A DNA stretch of 64,000 bases from Symbiodinium natans (Eukaryota > Sar > Dinophyceae > Suessiales > Symbiodiniaceae): the NCBI GenBank assembly GCA_905221605.1, contig CAJNDS010000680.1, positions 684,704-748,703 of the forward strand, read 5' to 3'. This document shows, piece by piece, positions 33,901 through 43,573 of this stretch (position 1 is its first letter; each line of letters begins with the position of its first letter). A model generated the notes under the pieces. It did not search any database and was not told where the DNA came from. It saw only the letters and a list, made by a program, of their open reading frames with translations. Both the position numbers and the translations under genes were made by a program.

Positions 33901-35292
33901 GTCATGAGGGACCTGGTCTTTGCCGGCCTGCATTTTTTCGGGGAAAGTCTCTGAAGAGTACTTCTGCAACCTCTGCTTCTGATGCCGCCAGGTTCTCTCA
34001 GAGACGGGTCTCTTGAACACAGACACGCAGGCCCAGTCAAATGCTGCTCTAGAAAATGCACAATGTGAAAACATGTAAACATAAGTACACAGTTGCACTC
34101 AATCTTTTCCAAAGCTGGGACCTCAGCATCAGTGGCTGGACAAACATCGACAGACTTCTTGTTGAAGCTTTGCTGAACGCCCAGGGTCCGAATTTTCGAG
34201 TAGGAGCTGGATCGAAGTGGCTTTCACATGTGCAGCAAGATCACAAGCAGCAAGCCAACGCACAAGGAGCAGGCGCACTCTTCTCCACAGTTCATTCAAT
34301 TTGAGTCGTGCATGAGCGGCGGCCACATGTCGAACTTCGCTTTGACAAGTTGATCATGGGCTCTGGAAGGACACTGCGTACACTGCTTGATCATTCAGTA
34401 CATGTCTTATCCCGCGCGCATCTGCAGGAGTTGGCGCGATTGGCGGAGCGGGCGTGTTTTGCAGATCTGCACCTGTCGGCCTGTCGGCTGACGTAACCTT
34501 ATATTGATGAGATTGGTGCCATGAGCCAGGAGGCCGAAGCATCTGGCCGTCATTATTGGCTGCTCTGCGCTCAGATGGGCGTATTGCCCCTGTGCAAACC
34601 CAGCATGGCTGCAGCTTCACGACGTAACTGGGGCAATGTCTAAGGAAAATGCCGTGCGGGTACGTGCAGAAATTCGTTCGCCGTATTAGTATGTATTAGT
34701 GAATGCTTGCAGATTCTCAAGAGCAGACTCCAGAGATGTGAGGCGCGACCGGGCTCCTTGTGGCTGTGTGGCTGGCAACCCAGGGGCTTCCAAAACCTTG
34801 AGAAAGATGGAAAACACACCTGCAAACACATACAACTTGGGATGTAGTTGGGATGTTCCCCCTTATACTAGCAGCCCTGAAGAGGGATGATAGTACCCCC
34901 TATTCGCTTAACGACTCTTAGTAAAAATTCGTATAAGGGGAAGCATCCTAACAGACATTAAAATTATTACAAACCTCTCGGGGGAGGGGGGTTGCCGAGC
35001 CCAATCGATGCAAGGCCTCCTCGCATTTCTCGCGGTGATGGCGGCATTCATGGCACCGAAACCCGAGGCCTCCCTTCAATGCTTCAAATGTTGTCAAGCC
35101 ATGGGATCGCGTTCCACTGTGGTGAGACTGCCATGAGTCGGCCATGTCACAGAATGTGTCACCAGTATGTCAGTTAGACAGGCGCTGAGGAGCTTCCAGT
35201 GGCGAGGATGCCGCCTCCGCTGCACCTCGAAAGGCCCCTCGAAGCGCCCCTAAAACAGACAGCAGGGCGACATGTTTTGCGCCTTTTTCCAG
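33901..35292. other. Gap between MRE11 and the methyltransferase locus
   Basis: No firm gene. The MRE11 C-terminal exons probably lie in the first part, but no motif could be identified. A hairpin element occupies 34851-34948. A short + stretch at about 35175-35250 (ELPVARMPPPLHLERPL) is coding-like. Confidence 0.35.
34851..34948. repeat. 98-bp terminal-inverted-repeat hairpin element
   Basis: GGATGTTCCCCCTTATAC at the left and, reversed and complemented, GGATGCTTCCCCTTATAC at the right match at 16 of 18 positions. The interior is about 62 bp and contains TAGTACCCCCTATTCG. No coding capacity and no clear target-site duplication. Confidence 0.7.
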
Positions 35293-35901
35293 GTCTCTGC
35301 CTTCGAGGCAGCTTCCCGCAAAGCAATCGCCGATCTTGCTGCGCGACATGATGCAGGAGCCAAGTGGGGCAAATGGTGTGTTGATGGCGGGAGCATCTTA
35401 GCGGCCTAGAGTGTAGCTTCTGCAGGAGGAGGCTGCATCTCCCCCCGAGCCGTCGCAGACACAGCTTCACCACCTTCACCAGCTTCAGCAGCGCCTGGAT
35501 GCCGCGGACTGGCCGAGCCTGGATGGCTGCCAGGCCTCGAAGGGCCGTGAACCCCACATGTCATGTGGCGGTGCTGAAAGTGGGGCGCAGGCCGCTCGGA
35601 AGGACCCCAGCTCTCGGCCGGGCAGGACTTCTGAGCTCTCACGTTTCTGGGATGTTCCGAGACCTCGGTGAATCTCTGAGACCCAAATGTGCAGATGCTG
35701 CAGGCCCTGTCTGCCGCGGCCACCGCAGTATCCTTACGGGACCTCTGCCTGCACAAGTTGGCGTTTGAGTGGACTCGACTGAAAGCAGAGCGTCGTGCTG
35801 TCGTCAATCAACCTCTCATCCACTTGCAAGAGGACGAAAGTAGATGCGAAAATCATCCTGGGAGAGCGTGCTGTCGCGGCAGCCACTGGCGTAGTGGATG
35901 A
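35293..35901 (+). CDS. Candidate exons upstream of the methyltransferase
   Basis: 35293-35375 follows TTTTTCCAG, ends at GT and reads FEAASRKAIADLAARHDAGA. 35426-35533 follows TTCTGCAG and reads QTQLHHLHQLQQRLDAADWP. From 35695 it reads SLRDLCLHKLAFEWTRLKAE. 35831-35901 reads KIILGERAVAAATGVVDE. The last exon has a clear paralogue at about 39041-39110 (NLIALGERTVKAATGVVAEE), so these exons probably belong to the same duplicated gene as the downstream methyltransferase domain, or to a neighbour duplicated with it. Confidence 0.45.
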
Positions 35902-36073
35902 GGCTCTCTGTGCCCTGGATGCATTCGTGATACTCTGGAACATTCATCAAGTCAGCCTGCCTCGAGCAAAGATCAAGACGGCTCAGGTGACGGCTGGCAT
36001 CTGTTTGGAGCAGCTCGGCCACGTATGTAGAGCTTAAGGCCGACAGGGGGAAATTCCACAAGTCAGTGCTCAG

Positions 36074-38265
36074 GACATGACATGGTGCCGTCGTGCACTG
36101 ACGGGCTCTATTGGGAATGAGCAGCCGGATGGCAAGGTCTGTTGTGCGCTTCGCGAGTGACAGCCTCCGCTCCCATTTTTGTTGGAAGGCGATTGGATTG
36201 TCCTACGGTATCGAGGAGAGAGACCTTTGGAGCGAGCTGGTGGCTTTGGCGCGGTTTCGGAGTGGTGCGGACAGAGAAGCCAGGCTTTAGGCCTTTGAGC
36301 GATTTCTAGCGGCTTCTAGCGTTTTCGTCCAGTCACCGACGGATCACAAGTGCACAATCAAGGTCAGCAACGTCTACAAGGCCGCGGCACGACCAAACAA
36401 ACACTGCCAAACAGCTGCCCGAGTTGCTTGCTTTCAAGTTTCCTGGCCAAAGCTGCATGGAGTTCGACACAACAGGTGCCTCCGCGCCTCTACGATTGCT
36501 TTCAGAATCCTCAGGCCAGGCTGTGAGCACTGTGCGTTGCAGCAACATCGCGACGAAGCCTCGGGGCATCCTTGTCACCTTGCCTGGCGAAACGTCGCAG
36601 GCCTCACCGCCTTTGGCGGGCACGGCCCCAAACGGAACCGGCTCCTGCAACGGGGTCGGTGGGCACTGTTCTCTGCCTCGCACACCAGAGACTGCATGCC
36701 TGACTGTCCGGGGTAGGGGGAACGGATTCGTGATGTGACAGAAGCCTCCGAAGTGGCTCTTGCCTTCAGAACTTCAGACTCTCGGAATCTTTTGGAGTGC
36801 AATCAGAGCAGGGGTGAGCGATGCCACCCAGGTTATGAGACGCCTTACCAGGCTTTCCGGGTATGCCTTGGGCCTGAGAAAGCAAAACATGGAGGCCGGA
36901 ACTACGAGTCTTGGCATGCAGAATCCACACCAGGATTCTCAAACTCCCTGGTATTTTGTGGACATTTGTGGACCTGTAAGGAACCCCTCGAGCTGCACTT
37001 GAGAGACCGGCATCCCCTCTCCGTGCACCTGAAGATCGATGTCGAAGGTGCCAAAATCACACTGCAGGGGGGAGGGGTTATGTCGAAGGATTCCAAGAGT
37101 ATTCGTTGCGATGACGATGACGGTGACGACGGACGAGAGACGACCAACGGACCACGAACGACGAGCGTCGGGCATCGAGCGCCGAGAGTCGAGCGTCGAG
37201 CGACGATGATGACAATGGCGACAATGACGACGATGACGACGATGAACATGATGTTGGTGATGTTGATGATGCTGATGATGCTGGTTGCTGTTCTTGCTGT
37301 TGTTTGCTGCTGTTGCTGCTGCTGCCGCTTTCGCCGCTGTTGACGCGGACGGCCATGTGGGCGGCCACGGACGACGACCTGGACGACAGCGTGGAGACGA
37401 CGACTTGGATGATGATGTTGGCGACGACGCTCACGACAATGGAGGCGGCAACGGCGGGGGGTGGTGGGTGGTGTGAGTGGTGGCGGGGGTTGGCGGGGAG
37501 TTGCCGTGATGCAGCGGCTCGGCTGCATGCAGGTGAGCCAGCTCCAGATGTTGAGTTGCCATTTGCGCAGGTTCAGAATGGGAAGTTCTGGAGTGGCTGC
37601 TGGCAAACCCCGCAGAGCTGGACAAAATCCGCACGCTGGACATGGAGGTGCAGCGGCAGGGATGGAAAGAGTTCAGAGGCAACATTGGGAGGTTCAGGAA
37701 GCCAATGGTTCTCCAGCCGGCTTCTGGCTCTTTTTTTGGGGGGGTTTAAGCACGTTTCCGCTGTGAACTTTATAGCAGCATCCTTGCAGTACAGAAGATC
37801 TGCTATAGAGGTTGATGGTGGTGATCCCAATGCTCTTGGACGCCCCCAGCTCTCAATTTTGTGGGCAAGAACTCTGAAAAGAGTGAAAGGCTTGGGCTGG
37901 GGATGGCTGGGGGTTGAGTTGGGGGATACTGTCGGCTGGGCCCTTGCAGAAGCACATAGAGTCCTATCCTATCTCAGCAACCACGGCAGCAGCACGAACA
38001 GCCGGACGGCTGGCAAGGTGCACCTCGGCTGGAACGTGGAGTCCTCTCGCGGGTTGCCGCGAAGCAAGCTCTCGCCGCACGACCGTTTGGCCAAGGACTT
38101 TCAAGGTTTTTCCAGGGTGTGATGGCATGGGAGCATGGATGTGTGGGGCGAAGGACATCGAAACGTTGGAGCGGCTGGGCAAGTACCTGCTGTGCACGGG
38201 TTCTTCCATGGAGGTGCTGGCCGAGGAGTGGCTGCAATGGCCACATGGCGGGTTTGGACCTCAGA
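36074..38265 (+). CDS. METTL24-like (FkbM-type) methyltransferase, intron-rich copy 1
   Basis: Exons align in order with the uninterrupted paralogue at 40351-40995: 36074-36136 (DMTWCRRALTGSIGNEQPDG), 36189-36239 (AIGLSYGIEERDLWSEL), from 36363 (VSNVYKAAARPNKHC), 36601-36658 (ASPPLAGTAPNGTGSCNGV), 36832-37047 (YETPYQAFRVCLGPEK to LSVHLKIDVEG), 37571-37647 (SEWEVLEWLLANPAELDKI) and about 38116-38265 (LERLGKYLLCTGSSMEVLAE). The intron at 36137-36188 is only 52 nt and that at 37048-37570 is 523 nt; both are GT-AG and rejoin the frame exactly (E-G split codon at the second). KIDVEG-SEWEVL is the FkbM/Methyltransf_21 signature. A segment matching the paralogue's HLAWLADSAKSS was not found, so the copy may be incomplete. 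S-adenosylmethionine-dependent methyl transfer is expected; the substrate is unknown. Confidence 0.65.
37090..37330. repeat. Low-complexity GAC/GAT/GTT tract inside an intron
   Basis: Imperfect GACGA, GATGAC and TGATGT triplets, then TGCTGT-rich sequence, inside the 523-nt intron of methyltransferase copy 1. Long ORFs on both strands cross it. Confidence 0.75.
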
Positions 38266-38974
38266 GAGCTCTGCGCTGTACATTGTACAAGATTGTACCC
38301 GTAGTGATGCATTCTGGTGTATCTTCGTGTATCTTCGTGTATCCTCGTGTATCTTTGATCCGTACGTCTTCAGCCAGGAAATGTCGAAAGTGTCCAGAAC
38401 CGATGGCTCACGCGGCAGGGGGTTTCCCAGTGCTTCAGTTCGCAGCTGGGACAGAAAAGGAAGGAAGGTCATTGTTATGCTGCAAGCGACTTAAGTTTCC
38501 GAGTGTGGCCGTGATGCACAGTGCCCGCGCCTTGTGATCACAAGCCGTGGTTTTGCTGGCTTTGCCTCTGCCCACCGTTCCGTGGCTTCTTGGGGCACCA
38601 AGGCAATCAGCTTCGTCCACCCAGGATTGGTTGGATCCTCTGCAGCATGGCGACTCATGCCTCACAAGGCTGTGCCTCAACTGAGCGCATCCCCGCCACC
38701 CTGAGCTAAGGAAGGCCCGTGCCCAAGAATCCCTTCGAGCCGGTGCCTCCAAGCCGCAGCAGCCCGGTGCAGTGGCCCAGCCTCCTCCCATGTGAGAAGC
38801 TGCCCGGCTGCTTTGAGTCGGAGTCTCCCCCGATCTCAGCAAGTTCTTCCGTAGCGCCCCACTCTGACTGGAGCCCCACTGAGGACCTACACGACCCTCA
38901 GTTCCCGACCGGGTCGGCTCAGCCCTGAGAGACGATGAGAGAAGTGCATTAAGTGTATTGGGCACATATTGGAT
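38266..38974. other. Intergenic, possible exon at 38719
   Basis: A fourfold TATCTTCGTG-type short repeat lies at about 38320-38360. The + frame 38719-38928 (Pro/Ser-rich, ending in TGA) is coding-like but unrecognised. Confidence 0.3.
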
Positions 38975-39120
38975 CATATTGGGGGGAGCCGACTTTGAGG
39001 CCGTGCCTGCCGAAGCCGGAGACGTGGCCGTACGTGAAGCGCAGTGACAACCTCATCGCCCTGGGGGAACGCACCGTGAAGGCTGCCACGGGCGTCGTGG
39101 CAGAGGAGAGCTCTGCGGAT
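38975..39120 (+). CDS. Paralogous 5' exon of methyltransferase copy 2 (candidate)
   Basis: Reads NLIALGERTVKAATGVVAEE, matching KIILGERAVAAATGVVDE at 35.85-35.90 kb at most positions. It lies about 1.2 kb upstream of the copy 2 methyltransferase frame, as the counterpart lies upstream of copy 1. The sequence between (39420-39860) has open frames but no clear homologue in copy 1. Confidence 0.45.
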
Positions 39121-40338
39121 TGTGGGGCAATTTCGTAGCCGGTGTAAAGTCTTGGTTTTGCACCCCACATCGCGATTGGCCTCCTGCGATGGAAGCTGCC
39201 TTGCCCGTGATCCGCCCTGTGTGTAGGTGGTTCAGTATGCTCTCGTGTGTGTGTACGTGTGGACAGTCGCGGGCCAGTAGGTTCTTGTGTGGTTGGAGAG
39301 TACTGGCCCGGTGTACTGTCGCCAGAGCTTGTAGAAACTTTGAATTATTCCTTCTGCCTGTATTGGTGGCATGATGCGCCTTAAAACCGGACAAGGTACG
39401 GGACTCTAGCAACTGGCAGCAGCAACAGGCCGTGCGAGAAAAGCTATGGGAGCGGCAAGCCCAAAGCAAGCTTCGGAGCTTGGCCAGATGTGCTGACATT
39501 GGGCATCTGTGGCCGCCACCAATCGAATCCCGTGCGAGGTGGCGAGCGAGGCAGGCGCCCAAAAAGGGCAAGAGCAGGGAGATTCCGCCAGGAAGCGCTT
39601 CGCCCAGAGGTGGCTGCAGAGCTTGCAGCCCTGTTTGAGCCTGTCGCCCCTGGGTTGCGAGTTGGGCGAGCTGGCGAGATACAGTTCTGCGAGGAGGCGC
39701 CTGCCACGTTCACGACCCAAGCGTGGCCTCGTTCTTTCGGCTGCAGAGCCTAGAAAACTCTGCAGTGGGGGCATGAACGCGCCGCCGTATGTTGTTGCTA
39801 CGTTTGAGAAGAAGCCGAGCCCAAGGCAGAGTCGGAGCATGGAAACGACCTCCGCTTGTTGACAGTTTGATGTTGATGATGTGGGGTGTGCTGCGTTTCG
39901 GTGACATAGGAAGGACACAAAGGATGAATGTGCACAAGCTTATGATGATTTATTATGTTGTGAGCATGGAGGCGCGTGAGGGACCTGCTGGAGAACGAAA
40001 GGGTGTGTCTCCGGCGTGCCTTTCAGGGTACTGATATTCTCGGCATTTTTGGTGACTGGTCGCATCGTGTGTTGGAGGCCGGCATTTTGCCGAGCAAAAA
40101 GCTTTTCCGCCTAGAGCAGATTGAGAATGATGGGGCAGTGCATGGTGCGAGCTGCCAGCGTCTACACTCACATGTCTTCCTGAATCGCGAGGGGGGGGGG
40201 GCCATTGTCAGTCGTGCTCGGTACTTTTCCTCTCGAGGAGCTCTGTGGAGGGTGGTACATGTTCGGCGAGACTGGGCAGCCGTAACTGCAGTAAGTGCAG
40301 TAGGAAGTTCAAGAGAAAGCTGTGTTTCTCCTTGTGAG

Positions 40339-40995
40339 TCCGCCCCCAAGGACATGACATGGTGCCTCAAAGCGACCCAGAGCAAGTGGGGCACAGAGCA
40401 ACACGATGGTGGGGTAATAGGCCTTTCATATGGCATCGAGCAACGCGACCTTTGGAGTGAGAAGATGAGCAACATGTACAAAGTGCCCACGCGCTTGTAC
40501 GACTGCTTCCAGCGCCCTGACGACTCGCCGACGCTGGGCGGTAAAGCTCCAAATGCAACTGGCAAGTGCGACGAGGATGGACTGCACTGCTACGAAACCC
40601 CGTACCAGGTGTATGAGATCTGCTCTGGGCCGGAGACAACTACAATCCAAGGCCGAAAGTACGAGTCCCTCGAGTCGCATTTGCAGGATCGCAAGCGGCT
40701 TTCGGTTCACCTGAAGATCGACACTGAGGGCTCCGAGTGGGAGGTACTGGCCTGGCTGCTCAGCTCACCGGAGGACATGAACAAAATTCGGACCCTGGAC
40801 ATGGAAGTCCACCTGGCTTGGCTGGCGGACTCTGCAAAAAGCAGTGCCCGTGCCTCGATGTCTTATCTTGACCGTCTGGACTACGACGTCAAGCTGCTTG
40901 AGGATGTTGGCAAGTTCTTTCGGTGCACTGGATCCTCTATGGAAGTGTTGGCAGAGGGTTGGAGCAATGACGGCCGCGGAGCGTGCTGCGCTTAG
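40339..40995 (+). CDS. METTL24-like (FkbM-type) methyltransferase, uninterrupted copy 2
   Basis: The open frame extends upstream to 39976, but only from about 40339 (after TTGTGAG) does it match copy 1. The matched part reads DMTWCLKATQSKWGTEQHDG, IGLSYGIEQRDLWSEKMSN, LHCYETPYQVYEICSGPE, HLKIDTEGSEWEVLAWLL, KIRTLDMEVHLAW and FFRCTGSSMEVLAEGW, ending in TAG at 40993. KIDTEGSEWEVL is the core FkbM/Methyltransf_21 motif. This domain is about 215 residues with no intron, although copy 1 is cut by at least five introns over the same stretch. The expected activity is S-adenosylmethionine-dependent methyl transfer. MET24-type assignment is by motif only, and the substrate is unknown. Confidence 0.8.
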   Translation, partial: SAPKDMTWCLKATQSKWGTEQHDGGVIGLSYGIEQRDLWSEKMSNMYKVPTRLYDCFQRPDDSPTLGGKAPNATGKCDEDGLHCYETPYQVYEICSGPETTTIQGRKYESLESHLQDRKRLSVHLKIDTEGSEWEVLAWLLSSPEDMNKIRTLDMEVHLAWLADSAKSSARASMSYLDRLDYDVKLLEDVGKFFRCTGSSMEVLAEGWSNDGRGACCA

Positions 40996-41040
40996 TCGTC
41001 GACCCGCTTTGGGCACTTCTTGAACTTCTGGTAAAGTAAG

Positions 41041-41582
41041 GGATTTACATCTATTTCCCTTCTTGGAAGTCTTGTTTGGGGGCATCATATGATATCATAT
41101 GTATACCGTAGGTTTAGAAAGTGATACAAGAGCTTTTTGTGCAAGAGTTGCAATCTTAATATCCTTACCGACTGGTACAAGAATCTTTAGTTGGTTCTTT
41201 ACACACCTTGGAAATCCACCATTATGACACCTTAGAATTAGTTCTGCCTTCTTCTCACATCTCTTTTTACTAATGTTTGCTACAGGTGGTTCCGCAGGCA
41301 TAATTTTTGGAAATGCTGTAGTAGATCTAGGATTGCATGTTGTAGCACATTTTCATGTTGTTCTTTCTTTAGGAGCTATAGTTTCTTTCTTCTCCGGAAT
41401 AGTTTTGAATGGAGAAAAGATTGTTGGTACGAAAGATTTATTGTTTTCATCCTCTAGATCGCTTTCTCTTTTTCGTCTACGTCTAATATGCATTTGGTAT
41501 TCTTCATACCTTCTCCCCAATGCATGTCTTAGGATTTTAATATTATGCCAAGATGAATACCATCCTTTCCAGACGTGCATGC
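41041..41582 (+). pseudogene. cox1: Nuclear copy of mitochondrial cox1 (numt), fragment
   Basis: An AT-rich island reads, with frame changes, as cytochrome c oxidase subunit 1 in order: SISLLGSLVWGHHM, YTVGLESDTRAF, LPTGTRIFSWFF, TGGSAGIIFGNAVVDLGLH, VVAHFHVVLSLGAIVSFF, LHTFSPMHVLGF, NIMPR and IPSFPD. Damage: a 10-bp duplication around ATCATATG at 41084-41101 shifts the frame; TGA replaces a sense codon after NPPL and after NIMPR; the usual DTYY after LH is missing (12 nt); an extra T in TTTT lies before NIMPR. It is far more AT-rich than the flanks and lacks both ends of the gene. It is a mitochondrial insertion, not an active gene. Some odd codons could also reflect sites edited in dinoflagellate mitochondrial RNA. 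Confidence 0.9.
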
Positions 41583-41675
41583 GTCGTCTACCGAGAGCAG
41601 AGCCCTGTATTGGTAGCCGATGCAAACCACAAGTCACAAGAATGACGCCCAATCCGTTCCGAGTGGCTGCTTGCT

Positions 41676-41780
41676 CAACCCTAAACCCTAAACCCTAAAC
41701 CCTAAACCCTAAACCCTAAGCCCTAAGCCCTAAGCCCTAAGCCCTAAGCCCTAAACCCTAAACCCTAAACCCTAAACCCG
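41676..41780. repeat. Interstitial CCCTAAA repeat, about 15 units
   Basis: About 104 bp of CCCTAAA with an internal block of CCCTAAG units, C-strand on +. It begins about 95 bp after the cox1 fragment. It is the longest telomere-like tract in the window. Confidence 0.95.
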
Positions 41781-41915
41781 CTTCAGGAAGTGTGGTGGTA
41801 CATGCCAGGAACCTGCAGTATATGCTGCAGGTGGCTTTCCAGTGCCCCAGTTTGCAATCAGCTTCTTGGCAGCAGCCTTGTCAGGCCCTAACTTCGCAAG
41901 AACACACACAGGGCG

Positions 41916-41970
41916 GTTTAGGGTTTAGGGTTCAGGGATGTTCAGGGTTTAGGGTTTAGGGTTTAGGGGC
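41916..41970. repeat. Interstitial TTTAGGG repeat, opposite orientation
   Basis: Six to seven TTTAGGG/TTCAGGG units, G-strand on +, 135 bp after the CCCTAAA tract. Each tract faces the same way as a telomere at the matching end of the 135-bp segment between them. Confidence 0.9.
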
Positions 41971-43204
41971 CGAAGGGGCGCGTAGACTGCTGATCAGTGG
42001 CTGATGAGGCTTCGTTCATCCGGATCTTGTGCTTTGACCTCCTGGCAATGCCTGTGCCGCCTTCCACCACCTTCACCTTGCTGCATCCAAGTGCACATGG
42101 CGACCCGTAGCCTCAGGCGTGACATGCACTTCCCCAGCTAAGCCACATAGCCAAAATTGAAGACAGTGTGCAGAAGCCAGCCAAGTTTGATTTGGCAGGC
42201 GTCGGCATCAACACCATGATGGAATGGAGCAACTTCGGACCGACGACTACTCCATGAGCATCGGCGCGTCGACACGGGGCCGGCACAAGGACCCTCAAGA
42301 TGTGTTTCACACAGGAAGAAGCGGCGAAGGTGCAGTGATCCGTGCTGCAGCTTAGCTTGTAGCATCAGGCCGCGCACACCCCAACGTGGGCCACCATCTG
42401 ACAAATCCTGCACGGTAGTTGCAAGCCGCCTGAGTGCCTCTCGTGTCCCAGTTGTCATTTTTCTTTGCTAAAGCCGGGCAGGCCATCTGGAATGCGTTGT
42501 CTGGCGAGGTCGACTCGATGATAGCCCAAGGCTTCGTGGCATACACGGGCATTTCCAAAAATAGGGGGTACCCTTAATATACCAATCCTTATTCTAGGCA
42601 CCCCCAAAAGGGTACCCCTATTTTCGGAAACCTCCACACAAGCATTCTCGCATGGACGACGCAACCATTGCAACCTCACGGCACTGCAAGCATGAGTTCA
42701 ATGCACCCAAGGGGAGGAAGAAGTCCAAAGGCGCAAGAAGGAGCTGGAGGTGGGTGGACTTGAGCAGATGGACCAGTGTTTAAGGGTCTTTCCCAGAATA
42801 GGGAACTACCCCTTAGTTTCCCCCCCAAATTACGAGAGTCCCTTAAGCCCTAACCTCTTAGATGTTACCCCTACCTTACCCCCGTTGTCCAGTCCTGCTT
42901 TTGGAAACCCCCCCCCCATTTTGGCTGACGAGTTCTCTGCGCACTTGGTTTTGTGTTGCTCGTTGAGGCTCGCAGGAAGTTCGGTCCCAAGAAACTGGAG
43001 GCGGGACCCGGGGAAGACTGGTTGGTTATGGTTATTGTGCATAAAATAGTTAATAGTACATAGTATGTAGTAGATTGCATAGTGTATAGTAGGTAGTTTC
43101 TAGTACATAGTATCTAGTACATGGTTTGTAGTCGAATAGAAGCGTCCGCGATCCGCGTTCTCGAGCCCCCCCCCCCCCCCCCCCTAAACCCACCACGAGC
43201 ACAG
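41971..43204. other. No firm gene
   Basis: Around 42180-42350 both strands have coding-like frames (+ reads GVGINTMMEWSNFGP; the minus frame 42138-42458 is 106 codons), and no family is recognised. A hairpin element lies at 42552-42630 and a weaker one at about 42778-42847. Near 43040-43130 a short TAGTACATAGTA-type repeat occurs, then poly-C. Confidence 0.35.
42552..42630. repeat. 79-bp terminal-inverted-repeat hairpin element
   Basis: The left arm starts TTTCCAAAAATAGGGGGTAC and the right arm, reversed and complemented, starts TTTCCGAAAATAGGGGTACC. The arms of 23-24 bp differ by one base and one extra G. The spacer is about 32 bp. No coding capacity and no obvious target-site duplication. 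Confidence 0.8.
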
Positions 43205-43211
43205 GAAAGGG

Positions 43212-43382
43212 AAAACCCTAAACCCTGAACCCTAAATACTAGACCCTCACCCTAAACCCTAAGCCCATTATGAAAGAACAACTCCTAAACCTGAATCCTT
43301 AAACCCACCATGAATCACAGACCATGAGCCACAGGGGGGAAGCAGGGGAAGCCCTGAACCCCAAACCCTAACCCTAAACCCA
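43212..43382. repeat. Degenerate CCCTAAA repeats upstream of the DoxX-like gene
   Basis: CCCTAAA-type units at 43213-43265 and 43352-43382, C-strand on +, separated by unrelated sequence containing ATTATGAA and ACCATGAATCACAG. The last unit ends about 190 bp before the gene start. Confidence 0.85.
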
Positions 43383-43573
43383 GGATGAACCACAGCGGGG
43401 GTGCGTGAGTGCTGGCGCATATCGTCCAGTACGAGCGCTGCCGACCTGCTAGTGCTGGCGCAGGATGTGTAGAAGCGCATACGCACGGTCCCAGCTTAAC
43501 TGAGGCCTACACTTTGCAGCTCGCCGCTCCGGCCCAGGAAACGCCGGAAACGCGGGATAAAGTGCTTCGGACC

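Noticed and set aside
42138-42458. 106-codon minus-strand ORF with helix-like N-terminus
   Set aside because: The + strand over the same bases also reads as plausible protein, and no family or splice evidence decides between them.
42916-42926. CCATTTTGGCT, an 11-nt match to the 3' part of the dinoflagellate spliced leader, upstream of the DoxX-like gene
   Set aside because: The match stops before CAAG, lacks the upstream GTAG, begins in a poly-C run and lies 650 bp from the gene with repeats between. Chance is a fair explanation.
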